Source: Mongoliitalea daihaiensis
GTDB taxonomy: Bacteria; Bacteroidota; Bacteroidia; Cytophagales; Cyclobacteriaceae
NCBI RefSeq assembly: GCF_021596945.1
Contig: NZ_CP063779.1
Coordinates: 1,057,501 to 1,121,500 of the forward strand
Length of the DNA: 64,000 nt
Direction: 5' to 3'
Shown here: one piece after another, positions 52,313 to 59,461 of the stretch
Layout: the number at the start of each line of letters is the position of its first letter
Position numbering within the stretch: position 1 is the stretch's first letter
Notes under the pieces: generated by a model
Told to the model about the DNA's origin: nothing
Seen by the model: only the letters and a program-made list of their open reading frames with translations
The model's database searches: none
Translations under genes and position numbers: made by a program

Positions 52313-53340
52313 TATTGATTGATATTGGATATTGGTGGATATTGGATATTTGTCAGTAATGCGATCGCCGTATGAATTGAAATAAGGTGGAAATAAGGTG
52401 GAAATAAATTGAAATATTAGAGAAGGGATTCGAAAACCAATTTTGCGTCAGCAAAAAAATCTGTGAATATCTGTGTTGATCTGTGGTTTAAATTGATTTT
52501 GGTAGATATTGGGATATTGATGGATATTGGATATTTGTCAGTAATGCGATCGCCGTATGAATTGAAATAAAGTGGAAATAAGGTGGAAATAAATTGAAAT
52601 ATTGGTGAAGGAGTTCAAATTCCAATTTTGCGTCAGCAAAAAATCTGTGTTGATCTGTGGTTTAAATTGATATTGGTAGATATTGGGATATTGATGGATA
52701 TTGGATATTTGTCAGTAATGCGATCGCCGTATGAATTGAAATAAAGTGGAAATAAATTGAAATATTAGAGAAGGGATTCGAAAACCAATTTTGCGTCAGC
52801 AAAAAAATCTGTGCTTATCTGTGTTGATCTGTGGTTTAAATTGATATTGGTGGATATTGGGATATTGATGGATATTGGATATTTGTCAGTAATGCGATTG
52901 CCGATTGAATGGAAATAAAATTGAAATATTGGTGAAGGGGTTCTAATTCCAATTTTGCGTCAGCAAAAAAATCTGTGCATATCTGTGTTGATCTGTGGTT
53001 TAAATTGATATTAGTGGATATTGGGATATTGATGGATATTGGATATTTGTCAGTAATGCGATTGCCGATTGAATGGAAATAAAATTGAAATATTGGTGAA
53101 GGGGTTCTAATTCCAATTTTGCGTCAGCAAAAAAATCTGTGCATATCTGTGTTGATCTGTGGTTTAAATTGATATTAGTGGATATAGGGATATTGATGGA
53201 TATTGGATATTTGTCAGTAATCCGATTACCGCTTCAATTGAAATAACGTGGAAATAAGGTGGAAAATCAAATTGAAATATTGGTGAAGGGGCCCCAATTC
53301 CAATTTTGCGTCAGCAAAACATCTGTGAAAATCTGTGTTA
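52313..53340. repeat. Six-copy tandem repeat, units 163-185 bp
   Basis: The word tgtcagtaatgcgatcgccg (or close variants) starts at 52351, 52536, 52710, 52884, 53049 and 53212, so spacings shrink from 185 to 174, 174, 165 and 163. Each unit has three parts: a gatattgg-rich part, the gcgatcgc palindrome, and ttttgcgtcagcaaaaaaat followed by ctgtgttgatctgtgg. The last unit overlaps the stop codon of the acyl-CoA oxidase gene. There are no spacers of CRISPR type and no coding potential. Confidence 0.9.
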
Positions 53341-55662
53341 ATCAGTGGCTTTAATAACACTTCCGTGGCTTCTGTGTTTTCTGCGAGCAATAGGAGCGGC
53401 GATGCAGCTTTCGGGGATAGCGAAGGCATCGGTGAGCGCTAAGGCATTTTTTCTGATTTCCCAACAAAGCTGATTGGCCTCCTTCCGGATAGCCTTGGTT
53501 TTCACTCCTTCCATATAGCCTTGCTCCAAATACCAACCGCTGTTTTTCTCAATGGTGTGTAATGCATATAACTGACAAAGCTGTGTCAAAGCATCTTGCA
53601 CACCTTTGTCATGTGCTCCAATCACTGCTTTTTGAAACTCCTCCAAAATTACACGCTCAATATATGCTTGGCCCACATTGAGTAGGTGGTGCTGCACGAC
53701 ATTGAACGCATCAAAAGAGTCCATTCCCTCATCGATATGCCTTTTGATTCGTTTGGCGGCACTTGCTAAAATTGCCCGCTCCCGATAGCGGAAGGCACTG
53801 AGATGAAAATCAACATCCAATAAATGTGTTTTTTCAGTGCTTCTAATAATCAGTGGATTCTTTTCTGTGATAGTCGTTTTGGCCTGTTTGCTCACATAAT
53901 TGAAAACAGTAAACAGATTCATATCACTGAATTCCTGTCTGAATTCAGTCAACCTATTTTTTGCTACCAATTGCATCAAGACTACATTATCTCCTTCAAA
54001 AGTGGTATACACATCTGTATCATTTTTGAGGGCATCGATTCTGTTTTCTGAAAGGTAACCTTTACCTCCACAGGTCTCTCTGCACTCCTGCAAGGTGGCA
54101 GTCGTAAACCAAGTGGTGTAGGCCTTCAAGCCAGCTGCCAGGGCCTCGATCTCCTGCGCATCATCCTCGGACCTTTTCAAAAAACGCTCAGTCAAATACC
54201 TCAAGGCAAAATGAAGCGCATAACTTGTCGCCAAAGGTGGCATCAATCTTCTTTGATGCATGCGGTAATTCAAGATTGGAACTTCCTCTCCACCTTCGGG
54301 ACCAAATTGCTTCCGCTTTTCTCCATGTCTAATAGCTATAGTCAAACCTGTTTTTGAGGCAGCTAAAGCAGATCGAGGAATACCAATTCGACCACCAACC
54401 AACGTGCCTAGCATGGTGAAAAACCTTCGGTTGTCCGAGCTGATGGGACTCTCAAACTCACCTGCTTCATTTACCGAAGAAAACCTATCCAACATATCTT
54501 CTTGTGGAATTTCCACCTGATCAAAATAGATGACCCCATTGTCCACACCGTTCAAACCCATCTTTCGCCCACAATCTTCTATTCGAACACCTGAAACCAA
54601 ATTCCCTTCAGCATCCCTCAACGGCACAATAAAAGCATTGACCCCAAAATCCTCCCCATCAATAATTAGCTTCGCAAAAACAGTGGCTTTTTGTCCATGC
54701 AAAGCTGCATTGCCGATATATTCCTTTCGTGCATCGGGGTTTGGCGTATGGATGGTAAACGTTTTCTTTTCATGATTGTAAGTAGCTGTGGTTTCTAAGC
54801 CTCTCACGTTGGAACCGTGTCCTGTTTCGGTCATGGCAAAACAGCCCGGTAGTTTGAGGCTGCCCACATCTTTCAGATACTTTCGGTGATGCTTTTCAGT
54901 ACCTAGGAAGAAAATACTCATTCCCCACAAGCCAAACTGTACTCCAAATTTGATGACCATACTCAGGTCATGGTAGGAAAGCGTTTCCATAATGGCAAAA
55001 TAGCCTTCCATATCATCCTTGCCATCCGCAAACTCTGGAAAAGCCCAAGCCCCAAATCCCTGCTTGGCCAATTCCTGACACCACAAAAGCGTTTGTTCTC
55101 GTTGATCGTGTAAACTTTCAAATTCCCTATAAGCAAAAGCGGGGTCAGCAATTACTTTTTTGACTCTATGAATCAGCTCCGCCTGAGAACCATCCAATAG
55201 TTTGGTCAACTCCGAAACATTAAAATTCTGTTCAGAATGTTGGATATTGGTAATGGTCTCATGACCTGATTTAAAGCTATAGCTTGCCTCTTTTCCCAAA
55301 ATCCCTAAAGCCTGCTCCGTTTGTTCAAAATCTGTCATGACATCCTGTGGATAACTCACATCTGACTGATACTTTTGAGCCAACGCAATCCCTATTGCCG
55401 TCAAACTTTCTTGCTCGGTAGTTAGGGATATGATTTCTTTTCGCAGGTTTTTTAACACCTTGGGCTTGGGAGGCTTGCTAGAACTAAACTGTTCAAAAAG
55501 CCATTCCTTTTCCGTTGTGCTTAGCCAATATTGTCTGTGGATAAGTGCTTCAATTTCCTTTGATTCCGTAGTTGTCAACACACTATCCGCCCAAAGCGTG
55601 TAGTAGATGGGTAAAAAAATAGAAAGTTTTGGGTTCTCTTGAATGAAGTCGGATTGTAACAT
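53338..55662 (-). CDS. Acyl-CoA dehydrogenase / acyl-CoA oxidase-like flavoprotein
   Basis: A 774-residue FAD enzyme for the first step of fatty-acid beta-oxidation. I start at the ATG at 55662 (MLQSDFIQENPKLSIFLPIY). After an N-terminal domain (about 1-190) it has the oxidase-type core: FGLWGMSIFFLGTEKHHRKY, then the flavin-contact segment GCFAMTETGHGSNVRGLET (near 290), and ECRETCGGKGYLSENRI (near 550). Length and the GHGSN motif resemble peroxisomal acyl-CoA oxidases and large Bacteroidota acyl-CoA dehydrogenases; which electron acceptor it uses is unclear. Its last codons and stop lie inside the end of the tandem repeat array. Confidence 0.87.
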   Translation of the reverse strand: MLQSDFIQENPKLSIFLPIYYTLWADSVLTTTESKEIEALIHRQYWLSTTEKEWLFEQFSSSKPPKPKVLKNLRKEIISLTTEQESLTAIGIALAQKYQSDVSYPQDVMTDFEQTEQALGILGKEASYSFKSGHETITNIQHSEQNFNVSELTKLLDGSQAELIHRVKKVIADPAFAYREFESLHDQREQTLLWCQELAKQGFGAWAFPEFADGKDDMEGYFAIMETLSYHDLSMVIKFGVQFGLWGMSIFFLGTEKHHRKYLKDVGSLKLPGCFAMTETGHGSNVRGLETTATYNHEKKTFTIHTPNPDARKEYIGNAALHGQKATVFAKLIIDGEDFGVNAFIVPLRDAEGNLVSGVRIEDCGRKMGLNGVDNGVIYFDQVEIPQEDMLDRFSSVNEAGEFESPISSDNRRFFTMLGTLVGGRIGIPRSALAASKTGLTIAIRHGEKRKQFGPEGGEEVPILNYRMHQRRLMPPLATSYALHFALRYLTERFLKRSEDDAQEIEALAAGLKAYTTWFTTATLQECRETCGGKGYLSENRIDALKNDTDVYTTFEGDNVVLMQLVAKNRLTEFRQEFSDMNLFTVFNYVSKQAKTTITEKNPLIIRSTEKTHLLDVDFHLSAFRYRERAILASAAKRIKRHIDEGMDSFDAFNVVQHHLLNVGQAYIERVILEEFQKAVIGAHDKGVQDALTQLCQLYALHTIEKNSGWYLEQGYMEGVKTKAIRKEANQLCWEIRKNALALTDAFAIPESCIAAPIARRKHRSHGSVIKATD

Positions 55663-55816
55663 ATGGCTAACGTGGGTTATGTTTAAATATACTGAAAAAA
55701 TCCGTTGGAGGTTTGATAAAAATACTTTTACCATTGATCAAGCAAATTGAAAAGAAATACTATCTACTTAAAAGTCGGCTAAAATTGTAGGCTAAAAAAC
55801 ATTTCTCCCTAGATAG

Positions 55817-55999
55817 CTACGGGAAAATAACTTCCTCTCTTGGTATAAAGAACCCTTTGATGCAGTTTGGGTTCTTTATACAAATTTGAATATGACTTTT
55901 TTCAAATAATCCTGCACCTTCAAAAGCTGGATCACCTTCTGTAAAAACACCCCTAGTCGAGTCAAAAATCCTTGTGTTACTAAAACCATTCAGCTTCAA
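55817..55999 (-). CDS. Small or partial protein of unknown family
   Basis: A 60-residue frame opens with a TTG that overlaps the stop of the helicase remnant and runs through GVFTEGDPAFEGAGLFEKSH and ends IPREEVIFP. The block HIQICIKNPNCIKGFFIPRE looks like a conserved protein end rather than chance, with two Cys. It has no ATG, so it is probably the tail of a broken gene, part of the same decay as its neighbour. I cannot name the family. Confidence 0.4.
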   Translation of the reverse strand: MKLNGFSNTRIFDSTRGVFTEGDPAFEGAGLFEKSHIQICIKNPNCIKGFFIPREEVIFP

Positions 56000-56617
56000 T
56001 TACATAATATCAACTCCGGCAAAACAACCAACACCTCTTTTTCTGTTTCGGGATTTTTCCAATAAACCAACCAGTTCACCCGAACCTCTTGGATCACATA
56101 GCCTTTTTGTTCATAAGCGAGTAATGCTTGCTGAAATGCTTGCGAGAAACGGAGAACAGCTATTCCCTGACTATTCAAACAGTCTGAATCCACCACTTGA
56201 AGTATTTCTCCAGTTCTAAGCGCATGAGTAGCTTTCTGTCTGAATGTGGAAAACCCCAGGTTGACATCCCTCAAACCTAAATGAAGTATCAAAAGCTTTT
56301 GATCTTCTGGTATAAGGTCTACCGTAAATTTTTCTAAAGCTGGAGCTGTTACAGGATCTAAGTAATTTCCCCGATAATGAGTAGAAAGCCTAGATTTCGC
56401 ACGGGTCATCCCCACATACAGCAGTCTTCGCTCAGAGTTATCCACACAGGTAGCATTACTTAACATTAAAAACACCTCATCAAACTCCTTTCCTTTGGCC
56501 TTATGGATAGTGGAAACTAGAACCATCAGCTTTTATTGCCCCAAAGTCCAGCAATTTGCCCGTTTGAGGATCTACTTCAACATCTAAGAAACAAATTTGA
56601 GGTTGCTGGGAGCTCAT
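55996..56617 (-). pseudogene. Remnant of a RecQ/UvrD-type helicase with N-terminal exonuclease
   Basis: From the ATG at 56617 a frame reads MSSQQPQICFLDVEVDPQTG, typical of the N-terminus of an exonuclease domain (FLD-x-E) fused to RecQ-type helicases in Bacteroidota, and stops after 38 codons. In another frame, from about 56526, it continues as VLVSTIHKAKGKEFDEVFL then RRLLYVGMTRAKSRL, the last helicase motifs of UvrD-like proteins, and on to a stop at 55996 (176 residues). The simplest reading is a large internal deletion joining the two ends out of frame near 56500-56530. Confidence 0.7.
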
Positions 56618-56714
56618 TTTTTCGAATTCAAATTAACTGCAACTATTGAGGAATTGACAGCTATTACAAGTATATTTAATTTCTTTGAAATCTCCACTAA
56701 ATCCATCTCCGAAG

Positions 56715-57722
56715 ATGAACCGTCAACTAATTTTCATCAGTTGTTTACTTATCTTTTCCATGAGCTGTCATTCACAGGACTTAAAAATAAAAGCAGACAC
56801 ATTTATAGAAATCTTAGATGAACGTGTACTAAACTTAATTGATCCTACTGAAGGATTTGAGATTCTGGCCGAAGCCTTCTCGTGGACCGAAGGACCACTT
56901 TGGATGGAAAGGGAACAGGCTTTGATTTTTTCAGACATTCCACAAAATTCCATTTTCAAAATAGACAACAAAGGAGCGTTGACCCTCTACCTAAAACCAT
57001 CTGGTTACACCAAATCAGCAGAAAGAGGTGGAGAAACAGGGTCCAATGCGCTGATACTCGATAAGGAAGGAAACTTGGTGCTTTGTCAACATGGAGATAG
57101 AAGGATGGCTCGAATGAGTAGTTCGCTAGATGATCCCAAACCCAACTTCGAAACAATTGTGGATAACTATGAAGGAAAACGGCTCAACAGCCCCAATGAT
57201 GCTGTGTATGACCGTCAAGGAAACCTGTACTTCACTGATCCTCCTTATGGACTTGAATTTGGTATGGAGGATCCAACCAAGGAATTGACCTTTCACGGAG
57301 TGTTTCAATTGAAAACAGATGGAAGTCTCTTACTATTGGATAGCCTAAGCAGGCCTAACGGGATTGCCTGGAGTCCCGATGAAAAATACCTGTATGTAGC
57401 CAATTCAGACCCCAACGAAGCAGTATGGTATCGCTATGAACGAAGTGAAGATGGATTTATCCACAATCGAACCGTATTCTTAGATGCTACCGAATTTGTA
57501 GGAAAATCCGGTTTTCAAGGACTACCTGATGGATTAAAGGTTCATAGTTCGGGTGTACTATTTGCCACAGGTCCTGGAGGCGTATGGGTGTTTGATTCCG
57601 ATGGAATTGTTTTGGCAAGATTAAGAACAGGAGAAGCAACTTCCAATTGCGCCTTATCCACCGACGAAAAAACCCTCTACCTCACAGCCAACAGTTTCAT
57701 CTTAAAGCTAAACTTGAAGTGA
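56715..57722 (+). CDS. SMP-30/gluconolactonase family lipoprotein
   Basis: A 335-residue beta-propeller of the SMP-30/gluconolactonase/LRE family, which hydrolyses sugar lactones. The ATG at 56715 (MNRQLIFISCLLIFSMSCHS) gives a signal peptide with a lipobox (SMSC). Family motifs include EAFSWTEGPLWM near the N-terminus with the metal-ligand Glu, NSPNDAVYDRQGNLYFTDPP (Asn and metal region, near 160), NGIAWSPDEKYLYVANSD (near 216; Asn-Gly and Asp) and GLPDGLKV near 275. It could supply aldonic acids from periplasmic sugar oxidation. It is a single gene, divergent from the helicase remnant. Confidence 0.88.
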   Translation: MNRQLIFISCLLIFSMSCHSQDLKIKADTFIEILDERVLNLIDPTEGFEILAEAFSWTEGPLWMEREQALIFSDIPQNSIFKIDNKGALTLYLKPSGYTKSAERGGETGSNALILDKEGNLVLCQHGDRRMARMSSSLDDPKPNFETIVDNYEGKRLNSPNDAVYDRQGNLYFTDPPYGLEFGMEDPTKELTFHGVFQLKTDGSLLLLDSLSRPNGIAWSPDEKYLYVANSDPNEAVWYRYERSEDGFIHNRTVFLDATEFVGKSGFQGLPDGLKVHSSGVLFATGPGGVWVFDSDGIVLARLRTGEATSNCALSTDEKTLYLTANSFILKLNLK

Positions 57723-57761
57723 GCGATCAATCAGGCGGACCCAAGGGAACAAAAAGGATTT

Positions 57762-58676
57762 TTATCGAGCTAGACGAAATACCATATCTTCCACCGTGTG
57801 GATAACTTCTCCGTCATTCCCCATAGCTGTAAACCGAATGGTTCCTTCAATTACTTGCCTTCCATTCACCATAAACTTTCTATCGATGGTGAACTCCCCC
57901 TTTGTTTGAAATTCAAACCATTGATGGGCAGGGGCAATTGGTTGTTGATCTGCCCTGAAAGGACCAATAAACTGTCTTAACACAATCTTGTCCAAGAAAT
58001 CAGTTTCAGAAAAGGAAGTTCGTCCAATCGGGTAATCCCAAATATCGTCAGCTGTTCTGAATAAAATACGGTAACCATTATTTGAAAAAAACCAGTGATG
58101 CTGAACGTTGGTGTCAAACTGTATCAAATGATTATTAATGTTTACAAAATAAAAATCATCTGAACGTACATACATTCGGGCAGGAACAAAACTACAAGGA
58201 ATACTCAACAAGTTTTCAATTGAAAAACTTCCATTCAGTTCAATAACATTGGAATTATCAAACTCTTCAAAAAGCTTTCCCTCAAACCCGAAAACCAATG
58301 TGCCGAGTTGATGATTGTAGGAAAAGTTTTTAATCTCAAAAGTGGAAGCGGGGCTAAACGTTTGAGGCCAGTACATTTTTGGTCTAGAGCTGTTGATTGC
58401 ATAATCACTCCCGATGAAATGTACCTCTTGCAAATAACCATCTTTGGTGAGGGTTAACCGCAACTTGTACTCTTTTCTTTGGCTATCCAGATAATCCAAA
58501 CTCAGAAATATACTTTCACAGTTTTCGTTAGCAACAATTGCGCTTTCTGGAACCTTAACAGTCACACCGTCAACAGTAAGGTTAAATTGTTTGAGAGGCA
58601 AAGAATCAACTCCCTCGTCCATGCATCCCCAGAAAAAGAGGCCTACAAACACAAACACATATTTCGAAAAACGCAT
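57762..58676 (-). CDS. Lipoprotein of unknown function
   Basis: A 304-residue exported protein with a lipobox (FFWGC, Cys18) followed by an acidic linker (MDEGVDSLP). The rest is strand-rich with many aromatic residues (HHWFFSNNGYRILFRTADDI) and looks like a beta-sandwich. I recognise no domain. It stands alone, convergent with the SMP-30 gene (39 bp apart). An inverted repeat with two DnaA-box-like arms lies 75 bp upstream of its start. It is conserved as an open frame and its base use is like its neighbours, so it is a real gene. Confidence 0.7.
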   Translation of the reverse strand: MRFSKYVFVFVGLFFWGCMDEGVDSLPLKQFNLTVDGVTVKVPESAIVANENCESIFLSLDYLDSQRKEYKLRLTLTKDGYLQEVHFIGSDYAINSSRPKMYWPQTFSPASTFEIKNFSYNHQLGTLVFGFEGKLFEEFDNSNVIELNGSFSIENLLSIPCSFVPARMYVRSDDFYFVNINNHLIQFDTNVQHHWFFSNNGYRILFRTADDIWDYPIGRTSFSETDFLDKIVLRQFIGPFRADQQPIAPAHQWFEFQTKGEFTIDRKFMVNGRQVIEGTIRFTAMGNDGEVIHTVEDMVFRLAR

Positions 58677-58750
58677 ACTCTTTAAATTTTAAGTAAAAGT
58701 AAAATGCATTTACCTGTAAACCAACTAAAACCGTTCATAATCAATCAAGT

Positions 58751-58790
58751 TTCTGTGGATAACTTACTTTTTTGCAAATTATCCACAGAA
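58751..58790. repeat. Inverted repeat with two perfect DnaA-box matches
   Basis: TTCTGTGGATAA (58751-58762) is perfectly inverted at 58779-58790 with a 16-base spacer. The arms contain TGTGGATAA and TTATCCACA, exact DnaA-box consensus in opposite orientations. No dnaA or replication gene is present nearby, so an origin is not claimed; it lies in the promoter region of the minus-strand lipoprotein gene. Confidence 0.6.
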
Positions 58791-58904
58791 CTCATGGTAG
58801 ACCTTAAAGTTGTACTTCAAGCAATACTAGTACTGATAAGCCAACTAGCTATTTTTTTATTCATTTAAAACAATCTATATCCTACGTGGCAAATCAATCT
58901 CTTG

Positions 58905-59096
58905 CTATTTTATATTGACAGAGCTTACATTATCTTCAGGGATACGATCGATGAGTTTATTGTACGGATCGATACCTGCCCTTGCTGGAATGCCCCCTGT
59001 CACACGGATTTCCAATTGATGACTGCCTGGCTTAAGTTTGTGCTTTTGGATATACAGGGGATTGGTGCGGTTTCTTCCTTTGACTAAAGTCTGCAA
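58905..59096 (-). pseudogene. C-terminal remnant of an M1-aminopeptidase / ABC-permease type gene
   Basis: The frame reads GRNRTNPLYIQKHKLKPG then RAGIDPYNKLIDRIPEDNVS before a stop at 58905. The GIDPYNKLIDRIPEDN block is the characteristic C-terminus of large Bacteroidota ABC-permease/M1-aminopeptidase fusion proteins of about 1,200 residues, as I remember the family. Nothing upstream matches the rest, and it opens with TTG, so only the last ~60 codons survive. Confidence 0.55.
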
Positions 59097-59141
59097 AATC
59101 GGTCAACTACTTCAAAAAGTGGATTAACTACTTTAAACAAA

Positions 59142-59178
59142 AAGACCTCCAGCTATGCTTAGCATACATGGAGGTCTT
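59142..59178 (-). terminator. Terminator hairpin in the gap after the S9 peptidase gene
   Basis: AAGACCTCCA (59142-59151) pairs with TGGAGGTCTT (59169-59178), with a smaller nested GCTA/TAGC stem; on the minus strand it is followed by TTTTTG. It probably ends the transcript of the peptidase gene ending at 59462, leaving a ~280-base untranslated tail. Confidence 0.7.
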
Positions 59179-59270
59179 CGGAGCTTAGACCCTAAGGAAC
59201 TCATCTAATTCAAGTTTCGATATAGATTATTAGAAATAATGCTTCTTTTCTGTCTTCCAAGTTTCTTGTT

Positions 59271-59461
59271 TATTTCTCGCAACGAGCGCAACGACAAAGC
59301 GCCACGCTCGCTACGAAAAACATTCTCAGACTACATCATTTCAACATCTAGTAACCCATTAATCTTGTTTCTTATCTCTTAATTTTAACATTTCATCCTT
59401 CATCCTTGGCCTTTGAGTCTCTCTTGCTCCTGCTTGCAGCAGGCAAGTCTAAAATCTAATC
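59271..59461. repeat. Dispersed repeat fragments (reverse orientation) after the S9 peptidase gene
   Basis: The part at 59274-59320 (ctcgcaacgagcgcaacgac) is the reverse of the cgttgcgctcgttgcgag word of copies A-C. The part 59400-59461 is the reverse of the element after aguA and begins exactly at the peptidase stop codon. The remaining bases of 58791-59270 hold only the M1 remnant and the terminator. Confidence 0.65.

Noticed and set aside
52313-53340. CRISPR array
   Set aside because: Whole units repeat with no short-repeat/unique-spacer alternation, and no cas genes are nearby.
58677-58904. Chromosomal replication origin
   Set aside because: Two DnaA boxes alone are insufficient; no dnaA, dnaN, gidA-type neighbours and no skew data.
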